From Alkalimonas sp. (GTDB taxonomy: Bacteria > Pseudomonadota > Gammaproteobacteria > Enterobacterales > Alteromonadaceae): a DNA stretch of 58,990 nt. Below the pieces are notes generated by a model, which did no database searches, was not told the origin of the DNA, and saw only the letters and a list, made by a program, of their open reading frames with translations. Location of the stretch: positions 1 through 58,990 of the forward strand of contig NZ_JAFIFQ010000019.1 of NCBI RefSeq assembly GCF_020831925.1, in the 5' to 3' direction. The position numbers and the translations under genes were made by a program. Of the stretch, positions 8,805-17,861 are shown one piece after another (positions within the stretch are counted from its first letter, which is position 1; every line of letters starts with the position of its first letter).

Positions 8805-11456
8805 ATGAGATTACGACAAACACTCCTGGTTTACCTGGTTCCCTTGTTGTTGCTGCCGGCTATTTTTTTTGGTGTGCTTGCCATAAAGTACAGCTACTCC
8901 TTCTACTGGCAGCAAGCAAATCAAAAAGCCAGTCATTTCCTGCATGGCCAACAACTAGCCATTCATACCGAGTTGATGACGTTGAGTATGAAGCTGGAAG
9001 AGTTGTCTTCCAGCCAAACCCTGGCCAGCTACCTGAATAGCAATGGTGCTGGTCAGTCATCCTTGGTGCAGGAATGGCAAGACTTTATGCAGCGCCAGGC
9101 CAGGTCTGAGTACCGCATCAAGTTATTGCAACTTAATGGTACCACCGAGCTGTTTGCTCCCTCTTCAGAGGCCGATGTCACTCCTTTACGTTTTCGGCAA
9201 CGGCATTTGGCTCGTTTGCAAAGTATGATCCGTGATGAAAGCTTCTTCTTTGCAACCGAGCCTGACAGCTCGGAACAACGTTTGTATCTGGCACGTAAGG
9301 TGTACCACAACAGCTCATCTGCTGTGGGTGACTCGCGTCAGTTATGGGGCTATCTGGTTCTTAGTCTGGAGCCTAATGAGCTACGTGCTATTTTGCAGCA
9401 GTCACTGACACCGGGTAGTATTTCTCTTATCATCAGTCCGGCCGCAACCATCGCCTTTACGGATCGTGCACAGTTGATTGGCAGTACTTTCGCACCGAGC
9501 CATTTTCGTACTATTCAGCAAAGTATGCAGCAATCAGATATGATCCCTGGCACTCTGCTTGGCCAATCAATGCTGCTAAAAGGTGCAGAGTTACCCGGCA
9601 GTTTTCAACTGCTGATGGGGTTGAACCAGAGCGAGTTGATGGCTGATACCTTGCAGCTGTCCTGGGTCATTGGAGGTCTACTACTCTGTGTCATTCTGTT
9701 GCTACCATTTAGTATCTATTGGCTGTTGATCCGGCATGTATTTAGTCCAATCCGCAAACTGACTCAGGCGAAAACAGCGGTTGGCCGGGGGGATTTATCA
9801 ACCTTGCTGCCGGTACAAAAGCAGGACGAGCTTGGCGATATGTTTGCTGCTTTTAATGTGATGGTGCGTCAATTGCGGGTATACCGTGAGCGGGAGCGAG
9901 CTTACAAGCAGCAATTGGAAGAAAAAGTACTCAAACGTACCCAGGACTTGGCGCGTGCTAATGATGATTTGGCAGCAGCCAACCAAGAGTTGATTGTCGC
10001 TCGGGAAACGGCGGAACAAGCCAGTCGGTTAAAAAGTGTGTTTTTGGCCAATATGAGCCATGAAATTCGTACACCTCTCACTGCAATCATTGGTTTTAGT
10101 GAGCAAAGCGTGCAGGAGCAACAGTTAGAGCGAATCAAAGATTACCAGTTGCGGGTACTCAAAAGCAGCCAGCATCTCCTGAATCTTATCAACGATATTC
10201 TCGATTTATCAAAAATAGAAGCCGACAAGTTGGAGCTACAACAAGAACCCTGTCATTGCCTCGAGATTATCGATGATGTCTATCAGCTAAGCCAGACGCA
10301 AGCTAAAGCCAAGGGACTGGATTGTGAGTTACAACTGCGTTTCCCATTGCCGGCTGTGATCATCAGTGATGAAGTGCGGTTCCGACAGGTCCTGTTAAAT
10401 CTAACCAGCAATGCTGTCAAATTCACACAGCAAGGTAAAGTCATCATACGTGTTGAATACGACTTGATGGCGCAATTGCTGAAAATATCGGTAAAAGACA
10501 CCGGCATTGGCATAGCTCCGGCTGAGCTATCCCGCTTGTTCCAGCCTTTTGTTCAGGCAGACTCTACCGTCACACGTCATTTTGGTGGCACCGGGCTTGG
10601 ACTTTGTATTTCGAAAAAGCTCATTCAACAAATGGGTGGTGATATCCGGGTGGATAGTGTCAAAGGCGTCGGCAGTAACTTTGAAGTGCTGCTCGATTGC
10701 AGTGGCATGAATGTTGAGCTGGTGCAGTCGTATCAGGCACCTCAGCAGCCGCAACCGGCTCCACTGATGAATGAGCAATGCCCGCTGCATATCCTGGTAG
10801 CAGAAGATAATCCGGACAATCAGTTGCTGCTTAGTATTTTACTGCGGCAGGTGAATGCCAGTTATGTCATGGTGGAAAATGGTCATCAAGCGGTTGAGCA
10901 GGCACTTCATGAAGATTTCGATCTGATTTTTATGGATATGCAGATGCCTGAAATGGGAGGCGAGGAAGCTGCTGAGCTGATTCGCCATGCAGGTATCCAG
11001 ACACCAATTATCGCGGTAACAGCCAATGTCATGAGCGAAGATATTGAGCGTTATAAACGCTCGGGTTGTCAGTCGGTGCTATCGAAGCCGATTGATCAGC
11101 AGCAATTTTTAAAACTGATTCAATCCTATCGTAGCGATGGCCGTCGGCATGATTACCAAGAGTTTGAACGTAAACTGGCTGAGGATCCTGTCGTGCTGGC
11201 CTTACAGGCTAACTTCCGCAGCAGGTTGCCTGAATTAATTGCTGGCTTGCATCAAGCCTGTATGAAGCAGGACTGGGATAAGCTGGCTTTTGAAGCCCAT
11301 AGTTTAAAAGGCAGTGCCGGTAGCATGGGATTTAGCAATCTAACTGAATTGGCCGATGAGTTGGAGCAGCAAGCGCATCGTCATGCACACCAGTCTTGCC
11401 AGCAGTTAGTGCAACAAATGCAGCACATCGTGAGTGAGGATTTCACCAATGCCTGA
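8805..11456 (+). CDS. Hybrid sensor histidine kinase (HAMP, HisKA, HATPase, REC, Hpt)
   Basis: A membrane-bound tripartite hybrid kinase of 883 residues. Order: transmembrane helix 1 (about 7-27), a periplasmic sensor region of about 250 residues that I cannot assign, helix 2 (about 283-306), HAMP, a coiled coil (about 360-405), HisKA with phosphoacceptor His419 in SHEIRTPL, HATPase with DTGIGIAP and GGTGLGL, a receiver with phosphoacceptor Asp711 in FMDMQMPEMGG, and a C-terminal Hpt domain with His832 in AHSLKGSAGS. All phosphorelay residues are present, similar in layout to ArcB/BarA. Its output partner is not obvious here. It overlaps the following HIT gene by 8 nt. Confidence 0.93.
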   Translation: MRLRQTLLVYLVPLLLLPAIFFGVLAIKYSYSFYWQQANQKASHFLHGQQLAIHTELMTLSMKLEELSSSQTLASYLNSNGAGQSSLVQEWQDFMQRQARSEYRIKLLQLNGTTELFAPSSEADVTPLRFRQRHLARLQSMIRDESFFFATEPDSSEQRLYLARKVYHNSSSAVGDSRQLWGYLVLSLEPNELRAILQQSLTPGSISLIISPAATIAFTDRAQLIGSTFAPSHFRTIQQSMQQSDMIPGTLLGQSMLLKGAELPGSFQLLMGLNQSELMADTLQLSWVIGGLLLCVILLLPFSIYWLLIRHVFSPIRKLTQAKTAVGRGDLSTLLPVQKQDELGDMFAAFNVMVRQLRVYRERERAYKQQLEEKVLKRTQDLARANDDLAAANQELIVARETAEQASRLKSVFLANMSHEIRTPLTAIIGFSEQSVQEQQLERIKDYQLRVLKSSQHLLNLINDILDLSKIEADKLELQQEPCHCLEIIDDVYQLSQTQAKAKGLDCELQLRFPLPAVIISDEVRFRQVLLNLTSNAVKFTQQGKVIIRVEYDLMAQLLKISVKDTGIGIAPAELSRLFQPFVQADSTVTRHFGGTGLGLCISKKLIQQMGGDIRVDSVKGVGSNFEVLLDCSGMNVELVQSYQAPQQPQPAPLMNEQCPLHILVAEDNPDNQLLLSILLRQVNASYVMVENGHQAVEQALHEDFDLIFMDMQMPEMGGEEAAELIRHAGIQTPIIAVTANVMSEDIERYKRSGCQSVLSKPIDQQQFLKLIQSYRSDGRRHDYQEFERKLAEDPVVLALQANFRSRLPELIAGLHQACMKQDWDKLAFEAHSLKGSAGSMGFSNLTELADELEQQAHRHAHQSCQQLVQQMQHIVSEDFTNA

Positions 11457-11883
11457 GTTGTCATCCTTTGAATTGGCTGCTCCCTTGCAGCAAGATAGTT
11501 GTTTTGTCGCAGATTGGCCTTTGTGTCAGCTGCGCGTGATCAATGATCAGCAGTACCCCTGGTTCTTGCTGATCCCAAGACGAGCGGGTGTTTTGGAGTT
11601 GATTGACTTAACGCCCGAGGATTACCTGCAGTACCAACAGGAAAGTTGGCAGCTGGCTTGCTGGTTGCGTCAGCACTTTCGACCGGATAAATTAAATATT
11701 GCTGCCCTTGGTAATGTGGTGTCACAATTACACATTCATCATATTGCCCGCTTCAAAGTTGACAAAGCCTGGCCAGCACCAATCTGGGGAGTAGTTAAGA
11801 TGCAGCCCTATCACCAGACTGAGTTGCTAGAGCGCATCCGTCTATGGCAGCAGAGTTTGCCTGAGTGGCCGTCACTGGCTTAA
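11449..11883 (+). CDS. HIT family protein (nucleotide hydrolase/transferase fold)
   Basis: This 144-residue protein matches the bacterial HIT branch annotated as diadenosine tetraphosphate hydrolase-like: it has LLIPRRAGVLEL and ALGNVVSQLHIHHIARF followed by AWPAPIWG. The motif keeps the two His of the QLHxHxxAR variant. Substrate is unknown. I chose the ATG at 11449, overlapping the kinase stop by 8 nt, with GAGG about 10 nt upstream; a GTG at 11434 would add five residues. The overlap with the hybrid kinase implies co-translation. Confidence 0.85.
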   Translation: MPELSSFELAAPLQQDSCFVADWPLCQLRVINDQQYPWFLLIPRRAGVLELIDLTPEDYLQYQQESWQLACWLRQHFRPDKLNIAALGNVVSQLHIHHIARFKVDKAWPAPIWGVVKMQPYHQTELLERIRLWQQSLPEWPSLA

Positions 11884-11904
11884 TCGTCCAATACGAGGTT
11901 TCCG

Positions 11905-12744
11905 ATGTCTGCAGAACATGCGCTTATTACCATTCTGGTTGAAAAGTTACGAAACGATAGCCTGGTATTGCCTACCTTGCCGGAGATTGCGTTACGGGTG
12001 CGTCGAACCGCCGATGATCCCGAAGTTAGCCTTGCCGTTATGGCAGAAACCATCAGCATGGACCCCGCCTTGACTGCCCGGATGATCCGGGTGGCGAATA
12101 GCGCCTTTCTGGGACGCTCCATTAAGGTAAGTACTTTAAATCAGGCGGTTACCCGCATTGGTCTAAGCCAAATAAAGACTATTGCTACGGCGATGGCGAT
12201 GGAACAATTGTTTTTAAGTCAGAATGCGCACATCCAGCAGATGATGGACAAAGCCTGGCGGGATACCGTGCAGGTCACCAGCATAGCTGTAGCCTGTCTG
12301 AGTTACTATCGCTCACTGCAAAACAAATGCGTATTAAGCCCGGATGTAATGACATTAGCAGCATTGTTGCACCATATCGGTTTATTACCCATTTTGACGG
12401 AAGCAGAGAAGCACCAGGAAGTCTTTGGTCACCCCGGCTTTATGCGGCACGCCATGGCGAAGTTATCGCCACAGATTGGTTTGGCCATTATGAAAGCATG
12501 GGGCTTTTCGGAAACCTACCAGCGGGTGATTGCTGAGTGGCAGCAACCCAAGGTATCGGCGCAGCCGGATTATACTGACTTCGTTCGAATCGCGACCATA
12601 GCGCAGCGCAGCTTTCCCCAACCGGAACAACAACAAGCTTTACTTAGCCGCTACATTGAGCTTGGGCTGCTACCTGATGCAGACTTTATGCAAGAGCCTG
12701 CCATCGCCGCTGTGTATAAGGATGTACGGGCTCTTTTTGCCTGA
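11905..12744 (+). CDS. HDOD domain-containing protein
   Basis: This 279-residue protein is almost entirely an HDOD domain: LPTLPEIALRVR at the start, MAETISMDPALTARMIRVANSAFLGR, then LNQAVTRIGLSQIKTIA and LHHIGLLPIL. HDOD proteins resemble HD phosphohydrolases but usually lack the metal-binding residues, and act in signalling or regulation. It begins 21 nt after the HIT gene with GAGG in front of the ATG, so it is likely in the same transcript as the hybrid kinase. It runs convergently with rdgC, 15 nt apart, and no intrinsic terminator is visible between them. Confidence 0.9.
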   Translation: MSAEHALITILVEKLRNDSLVLPTLPEIALRVRRTADDPEVSLAVMAETISMDPALTARMIRVANSAFLGRSIKVSTLNQAVTRIGLSQIKTIATAMAMEQLFLSQNAHIQQMMDKAWRDTVQVTSIAVACLSYYRSLQNKCVLSPDVMTLAALLHHIGLLPILTEAEKHQEVFGHPGFMRHAMAKLSPQIGLAIMKAWGFSETYQRVIAEWQQPKVSAQPDYTDFVRIATIAQRSFPQPEQQQALLSRYIELGLLPDADFMQEPAIAAVYKDVRALFA

Positions 12745-12759
12745 GTCGGGAACTGTGTT

Positions 12760-13656
12760 TTATTCGTCCTTGGTCACAGCCTGAGCGATCTGCTCAAGTG
12801 CAGCGCTCAAGGTTGAGGCCATCAATAGGGAATCTGCAGCCAGCCGGGCGTCAGCATCTTCCCAGCCAAGCTCGTCGTTTTTACTGCTGATGCTGTCATG
12901 ATAGCGAATACTTTTCAGGCTGCCATCGTCACACACTTTCAGGCTCAAGCCTTCTTCCTGCTGCAGCTCCAGGCGGGTCACCTGCTTATCTTGAAGATGG
13001 CTCTGTACTTCTTCGGTTGTTAGCAAGTGATTACTAAAGCGTACTTTGGCACCTTCTTCGTCCGGCGCCTTAAGCTCTACTTCGTGACCAAGTTGAAAAG
13101 ATGAGGGTAACTGCTCTGACTGCAACCAGAGTTGCAGACAATTGCTAAGACGGTATGGATCCAGCCAGGGCAGTGCTGGTAAAGAGCCCATGGCTTTACG
13201 CAGCAAAGCCAGCACATCTTCAGCCCGACTACTGCTGCTGGTATTGATCATAATGCGCTGTTTGTTCTGGTCATAGCAGGCTAGCACCAGCTGGGTTTTG
13301 CTAAAGGCTCGAGGTAACAATTCAAAAGTGACATCCTCTTTGATGCTGTCTTTTTCTTTGCGGCTTAGCGCCCGGCCTTTTTCAGCTTCCAGCGCCTCAA
13401 GACGTGGCTGCATTTCTTCTTGCACAACCGTTGCTGGTAGTAGCTTTTCCTGTCGTTTGATAGCAAAAAACAGATAGTGTTGGTTTTGGTAGCAATAGCT
13501 CTGTGCCGATTCAAAAGGAAAGCTAAATCCCTGGCTACTTTGTTGCTGACCAGAGCAAGGAGTAAAACGAAACTCAACCAGTGCCTGCTCCAGAGCAGCC
13601 AGGTCAACAGACAATGGGGAACTTAATTGATAGACACGACTATTTTTAAACCACAT
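12760..13656 (-). CDS. rdgC: Recombination-associated protein RdgC
   Basis: RdgC is a nucleoid-associated ring-shaped DNA-binding protein that modulates RecA filament formation. The 298-residue sequence starts MWFKNSRVYQLSSPL, as in the family, and has the typical length (about 300) and family segments such as ALEAEKGRALSRKEKDSIKE and NTSSSSRAEDVLALLRKA. It is transcribed opposite to its upstream neighbours and lies 85 nt downstream of the minus-strand histidine kinase gene; a candidate promoter lies between the two, so it can be a separate unit. Confidence 0.95.
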   Translation of the reverse strand: MWFKNSRVYQLSSPLSVDLAALEQALVEFRFTPCSGQQQSSQGFSFPFESAQSYCYQNQHYLFFAIKRQEKLLPATVVQEEMQPRLEALEAEKGRALSRKEKDSIKEDVTFELLPRAFSKTQLVLACYDQNKQRIMINTSSSSRAEDVLALLRKAMGSLPALPWLDPYRLSNCLQLWLQSEQLPSSFQLGHEVELKAPDEEGAKVRFSNHLLTTEEVQSHLQDKQVTRLELQQEEGLSLKVCDDGSLKSIRYHDSISSKNDELGWEDADARLAADSLLMASTLSAALEQIAQAVTKDE

Positions 13657-13685
13657 AACTCACTCAGTTGTGCTGAAAAGCGGGC

Positions 13686-13715
13686 AGTATAACGTGCGGT
13701 CAGCCGCCGGTACAA
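13686..13715 (-). promoter_or_regulatory. Candidate rdgC promoter
   Basis: On the minus strand a good -10 (TATACT, 13686-13691) sits about 30 nt before the rdgC start, with a weak -35 (TTGTAC, 13710-13715) at 18 bp spacing. The -10 match is good but the -35 is poor. Confidence 0.4.
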
Positions 13716-13741
13716 TGCCAGCGACTGTTTCTGTGTTGGTG

Positions 13742-15487
13742 TTAGCTGGCTAATTGTTTTGGAAAGCGGATGTGGTAGTGCAAACCGTTGCCTGGCTCGC
13801 TGCTTACTTCAATACTACCTTTCAGCGTTTGGCGGACCAGATTGTAGGTGATATGAGTTCCCAGGCCGCTGCCACCCGCTTCGCGTTTCGTGGTGAAAAA
13901 CGGATGGAAGAGTTTCTCCAGCTGATCAGCATTGAGTCCTTTGCCATCATCGCTGAAGCGGATATCAATGTCGTTGCCATCCTCCAGCACCGTGATACGA
14001 ATGTGGCCTTGTTCCTGCTCCTCAAAACCATGGATCAGTGAGTTCATCAGCAAATTGGTAAAGATTTGCGAAATAGCCCCCGCTGGGCAGGTTAGCTTCA
14101 GATCTGCCGGGCAGTTCACATCCACCTGATGCTTGGTTTTCTTGAAGTGTGGATGCAAAGAGCGGATTACTTCTTGTATGTAAGTATCCAGCCGGATGGT
14201 GCGGATAGCTTCGCTGGTTTGATCGACTGCGATTTGTTTAAAACTGGCGATCAGATCGGATGCTCTGTTTAGATTAGACTCAAGCAGACTGGTTGTTTCA
14301 CTAGCTTCAGCAATAAATTGCTCCAGGTTTTTTGGTGAGAGTGTTTTTTCCTGATAGGCTTTTTGCAGTGTCTGAATTTTCTCGGCTAAAAAGCTGGTAG
14401 CGGTTACGCCGATACCGACCGGTGTATTGACTTCGTGAGTGATGCCTGCCACAAGTCCACCAAGAGCGGCCATTTTCTCCGACTGCACCAGACGGTCTTG
14501 AGTTTGCTTTAAATCATCGACCAGATTTTCCAGCTCGGTTTGCTTGTTGCGCAGCGCATGCTCGATATGACGACGGCGTTCGATTTCTTCTTTTAGACTT
14601 TGCTGCTTTACTTCAAGCTGTTGCTTTTGCTGCTGTAAATCCATCATGGCTTGGCTGAGGCCTGAGGTTTTGCGCGCCACCTCCTGTTCCAGCACCAAGT
14701 TGTGTTGATCCAGCTTTTCATTGCTCACCAACAATTCTTTTTGGGTGCTTTCGAGTTCTGCTTTGTAATCTTGAACCCGACGAATGAGCCGGTTGAAGGC
14801 TGTGGTCATTACGCCAAGCTCAACGCTGTTTTGTGCCCGGCCTGCTTCGATACGGGTCCCTTCCAGATGGTCCAGCTCCAGATCTTCAATTTGCTGAGTT
14901 AACTCACCAAGCGGTTCTGTCAGGTAACGGCGAAATGCGAATAAAAACAGAATGATTAAGAAGGTGGTTTTCAGCATGGCGTTGCCGATCAGAAAGAAAA
15001 TACCAATTTTTATCCGATCAATTACAATGGCGCGGCTTGAGAATAAGGTGACATCACCAACCTGGGTAGCACGGCCGGAAAACTCAAAAATCAGCGGGAA
15101 GGTATAACCAAAAAGGCCGGACTGTTGCTCAGCGAGTTGAATACCCTCACGGACCAACTCACTGCCATGGCGCTGACTGATGTCAACATGACGACCAAGT
15201 TGGGTGATGACGGTGCCGCTATCATCACGCACAATAATACCTTCCACCGCTGGAATAGCCAGTAAACCATCCGCAATCACCAGGGCCTGCTGGGTGTTCA
15301 ATTCCCAGATCGCACGGGTTAGGCTCCCGGAAAAGGTTTGTTGCAAGGTAGCAAGTTCACTGTTGATATAGCGTTTGGTATTGAAGTATTCAGCACCGAT
15401 CTGAGCAAGCGTGACCACAAAGGTCAGAATAAAATACACAGATAATACTTTGGTCAGCAGGGTTCTGGATAAACTTCTTTGCTGCAT
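13742..15487 (-). CDS. Sensor histidine kinase, membrane bound
   Basis: A 581-residue kinase with helix 1 (about 9-30), a periplasmic sensor domain of about 120 residues, helix 2 (about 165-190), a HAMP-like linker, a long coiled coil rich in Gln/Glu (about 240-340), a HisKA region with His351 in AGITHEVNTPVGIG, and an HATPase domain with FSDDGKGLN and GGSGLGTHIT. The H-E-V-N-T-P motif is a known variant of HEIRTP. It has no receiver of its own. Its start (MQQRSLSRTLL) follows AAGGACC. It is divergent from a single-domain response regulator 306 nt away, which is a plausible partner. Confidence 0.92.
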   Translation of the reverse strand: MQQRSLSRTLLTKVLSVYFILTFVVTLAQIGAEYFNTKRYINSELATLQQTFSGSLTRAIWELNTQQALVIADGLLAIPAVEGIIVRDDSGTVITQLGRHVDISQRHGSELVREGIQLAEQQSGLFGYTFPLIFEFSGRATQVGDVTLFSSRAIVIDRIKIGIFFLIGNAMLKTTFLIILFLFAFRRYLTEPLGELTQQIEDLELDHLEGTRIEAGRAQNSVELGVMTTAFNRLIRRVQDYKAELESTQKELLVSNEKLDQHNLVLEQEVARKTSGLSQAMMDLQQQKQQLEVKQQSLKEEIERRRHIEHALRNKQTELENLVDDLKQTQDRLVQSEKMAALGGLVAGITHEVNTPVGIGVTATSFLAEKIQTLQKAYQEKTLSPKNLEQFIAEASETTSLLESNLNRASDLIASFKQIAVDQTSEAIRTIRLDTYIQEVIRSLHPHFKKTKHQVDVNCPADLKLTCPAGAISQIFTNLLMNSLIHGFEEQEQGHIRITVLEDGNDIDIRFSDDGKGLNADQLEKLFHPFFTTKREAGGSGLGTHITYNLVRQTLKGSIEVSSEPGNGLHYHIRFPKQLAS

Positions 15488-15691
15488 AGATGGTCCTTTA
15501 AAAACAGCACGATATTTATTTTTGTCTGGCTTGTTTGCGTGGCAAGCATCAGTATAGCGCCCACCTATGACTATAGCCTAATTTTCAGATTAGTTGCCTG
15601 TACCAAGGATAATACTGGGGTGTTTTACTGGTTCCTTTGGTCGCCATAGTTGAACTGTGTTTTTTGCTAAAGTAGCAGAGTTTGTGCCGAC

Positions 15692-15720
15692 TTGCATTGT
15701 ATTTAGCTTCTGGTTATAGT
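15692..15720 (+). promoter_or_regulatory. Candidate promoter for the response regulator/CheC/GGDEF set
   Basis: TTGCAT (15692-15697), a 17 bp spacer and TATAGT (15715-15720) give a good sigma-70 pattern about 75 nt before the response regulator start. The divergent gap 15488-15793 otherwise shows AT-rich sequence and a short CTAAT/ATTAG inverted repeat near 15580-15595; I see no gene in it. Confidence 0.55.
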
Positions 15721-15793
15721 CGATGAAACACTGCGGGTAACACCAAGAAATTAAAAATAAAATAAGCACTCATAATTAAAAGAGAGCCGTAGA

Positions 15794-16159
15794 ATGAGCT
15801 TAACCGCTTTAATTTGTGATGACTCGGTATTAGCACGTAAGCAAGTAAAAAAAAGCTTACCGGAGGGCTTTGCTGCCGACATTCTCACTGCATCCAATGG
15901 TCTGGAAGCACTGGATATTCTTAGCTCGCAAGAAGTTGGGGTGGTTTTTCTTGATTTGACCATGCCAGAGTTGGATGGCATCGGTGTGTTGGAAGCCATT
16001 AAGGCCCGGCAGCTGAAATGTGTTGTGATTGTGATTTCTGCCGACATTCAACCTGAGATGCAAAAACGAGTAGCTGAACTCGGTGCTTTGGCTTTTATTC
16101 AAAAGCCGGTTAACAGCGACAAACTCGCCCACATTATGCACCAGTACGGGTTAATCTAA
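15794..16159 (+). CDS. Single-domain response regulator (CheY-like)
   Basis: A 121-residue receiver domain with no output domain. The active site is complete: acidic pair Asp9/Asp10, phosphoacceptor Asp54 in FLDLTMPELDG, Ser82 and Lys104 in IQKP. Its stop codon overlaps the start of the CheC-like gene by one base (TAATG), so the two are co-translated. It is divergent from the histidine kinase at 13742-15487. Phosphorylation by that kinase and dephosphorylation by the CheC-like protein is a reasonable inference, not shown by the sequence. Confidence 0.93.
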   Translation: MSLTALICDDSVLARKQVKKSLPEGFAADILTASNGLEALDILSSQEVGVVFLDLTMPELDGIGVLEAIKARQLKCVVIVISADIQPEMQKRVAELGALAFIQKPVNSDKLAHIMHQYGLI

Positions 16160-16767
16160 TGACCATGCTGACGCCAGACCAGCAGGACGCATTGCAGGAG
16201 CTGATGAATGTTTCCATGGGCTTGGCCAGTGACCAGTTAGCGCGCTTTTTAGATACGCTGGTTCATTTGCAGGTGCCTGCAATGCAGGTGGTTCGAGCCA
16301 GTGATATGCCTGCGCAATTGAGAGAGTTGTATGCCGATAAAGAAGCACACCTGATCAGTCAGGGGTTTATTGGTCCAGCTGGCATGCAGGGCGAAGCGAT
16401 GCTGCTCTACAATCTAAGCAGTGCAAAACAGCTGGCCGCTATTCTGGGTTATCAGCAAAGCGAGGTCAGCGACGCGGAAATGTTGACCGACATCAGCTCC
16501 ATTCTCACCACCACCTTTTTAAATAGTTTGGCAGCACAGCTAGGTAGCACCTTGTCGTACAGTGCTCCGCGACAACTGAATTGCCAGAACAATCAGCTGG
16601 TTGAGCGTCTGCAAGCCTTGGCGAGCCGCTGGAACGTAGCTTTGCAGGTCAATATTCAATATCAAGTGACAGATTATGCTTTTCAATGCGATATGATTTT
16701 GCTGATTCCGGGCACTGCTCTGCAGACGCTGCAGCAGCAGCTGGATGATATTTTGCAGGATTATTGA
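16159..16767 (+). CDS. CheC-like phosphatase / chemotaxis protein
   Basis: This 202-residue protein has the CheC/CheX/FliY fold signature. The first active-site helix is intact (Glu14 and Asn17 in LQELMNVSMG). The matching second helix reads DISSILTTTFLNSL, so the expected Glu and Asn are Asp111 and Ser114, and this site may be weak or lost. CheC-type enzymes dephosphorylate CheY-like receivers, and the gene starts within the stop codon of such a receiver. The C-terminal third matches no motif I recognise. It belongs with a diguanylate cyclase rather than a chemotaxis operon. Confidence 0.8.
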   Translation: MTMLTPDQQDALQELMNVSMGLASDQLARFLDTLVHLQVPAMQVVRASDMPAQLRELYADKEAHLISQGFIGPAGMQGEAMLLYNLSSAKQLAAILGYQQSEVSDAEMLTDISSILTTTFLNSLAAQLGSTLSYSAPRQLNCQNNQLVERLQALASRWNVALQVNIQYQVTDYAFQCDMILLIPGTALQTLQQQLDDILQDY

Positions 16768-16833
16768 TAGGCAAGGGTTTGGGGACACAACAAGTGTGTA
16801 CAAGCGAGCAGTATTGATAGGCGAGGAGTACGG

Positions 16834-17805
16834 ATGGACGCGCATTGGCTGGCGATGCCGATATTGCAGCAATTAAACAGTGGTGTATTGGTGTTAAGTA
16901 CAGACTATGGCATCAGCTTTTACAACCAGTTTATTGAGCGTCGGCTCGGTGTACCTTTGGCCGAAGTCCGGCATAAGTCGGTGTTTGATGTGTTTACTGA
17001 CTTACCGGAAGCCTGGCTGAAACGAAAACTGGATAGTGTTGTGGCGTTAAACGCACCAACCTTTAGTTCCTGGGAGCAGCGCCCTTATGTACTAAAACTG
17101 CCACATCTTCGACCTGTCAGTGGTGGCAGCGACTACATGATGCAAAACTGCAGCATGCTACCATTGGTCCATCCCCATACCGGCGAAACCTTTATCTGCT
17201 TGCTGATTGAGGACGCCACCGATGTCAGCATTTATCAGCTGGAATTGCAGCGTAATATGCAGGCTTTGCAGCAAGCGAACCGACTGGATGGCCTTACTAA
17301 GCTTTACAACCGCAGTTACTGGGAGCAGTTATTGCAATCCGAGGTCTTGCGTGCCAAACGCTATCACCAGCCCTTGTCACTGATTTTGTTTGATTTGGAT
17401 AAATTCAAACAGCTGAATGATGACTATGGCCACCTGGGTGGAGATTTTGTACTGATTGAGCTGGCCAGTTTCATTCAGAGCCTGTTGCGTGAGTCAGACT
17501 TTCTCGGGCGTTATGGCGGGGAAGAGTTCGGGATTATTTTACCGAATACCAGTCAAAGTGGTGCAAACGAAGTCGCAGAGCGGATTTGCCGTCAGGTAGC
17601 AGCTCATCAGTTGTTGTTCAATCAGCGTATTATTCGTGCCACCATCAGTTTGGGGGTAGCCGAGCTGAATCCACATCGACATCAGGAAGCTCATGATTTG
17701 CTGCAGTGTGCAGACGTAGCTTTGTATGTTTCAAAGCGACAAGGGCGTAACCGAAGCACCAGCTATCGAGATGACTTGCAAAAGGTGCTGCAAAAGGTAA
17801 ATTAA
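16834..17805 (+). CDS. PAS-like sensor diguanylate cyclase (GGDEF)
   Basis: A soluble 323-residue protein. An N-terminal PAS-like sensory region (about 1-140) is followed by a short coiled linker and a GGDEF domain (about 150-315) starting with DGLTKLYNRSYWE. The catalytic motif is GGEEF at 228-232 and the inhibitory I-site RESD lies at 219-222, so it should be an active, product-inhibited c-di-GMP synthase. GAGGAG precedes the ATG. It lies 66 nt downstream of the CheC-like gene and is probably co-transcribed. Confidence 0.92.
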   Translation: MDAHWLAMPILQQLNSGVLVLSTDYGISFYNQFIERRLGVPLAEVRHKSVFDVFTDLPEAWLKRKLDSVVALNAPTFSSWEQRPYVLKLPHLRPVSGGSDYMMQNCSMLPLVHPHTGETFICLLIEDATDVSIYQLELQRNMQALQQANRLDGLTKLYNRSYWEQLLQSEVLRAKRYHQPLSLILFDLDKFKQLNDDYGHLGGDFVLIELASFIQSLLRESDFLGRYGGEEFGIILPNTSQSGANEVAERICRQVAAHQLLFNQRIIRATISLGVAELNPHRHQEAHDLLQCADVALYVSKRQGRNRSTSYRDDLQKVLQKVN

Positions 17806-17824
17806 GATTCAAGCTGATTAACTA

Positions 17825-17854
17825 TTGACAGACGTCTACAAGTCTGTGCATTAT
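17825..17854 (+). promoter_or_regulatory. thr operon promoter
   Basis: A perfect -35 TTGACA (17825-17830), an 18 bp spacer and CATTAT (17849-17854). Transcription would begin near 17860-17862, essentially at the thrL ATG, which would make the leader peptide mRNA leaderless. The spacer holds MetJ-like boxes. The -10 is only 4/6, so an upstream start cannot be ruled out. Confidence 0.6.
17830..17845 (+). promoter_or_regulatory. Tandem MetJ boxes in the thr promoter
   Basis: AGACGTCT (17830-17837) is a perfect 8/8 match to the MetJ consensus and is followed directly by ACAAGTCT (6/8). MetJ binds at least two adjacent 8 bp boxes. The pair lies between the -35 and -10 of the thr promoter, an ideal position for repression. 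metJ itself is encoded at 32690-33025, and the metB promoter region has the same 8/8 plus 6/8 arrangement. The regulation is inferred. Confidence 0.6.
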
Positions 17855-17861
17855 GGGCGCT

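Noticed and set aside
13754-14041. Plus-strand ORFs opposite the histidine kinase at 13.7-15.5 kb
   Set aside because: They are antisense shadows of a clear kinase domain and show no own motif or ribosome-binding site.
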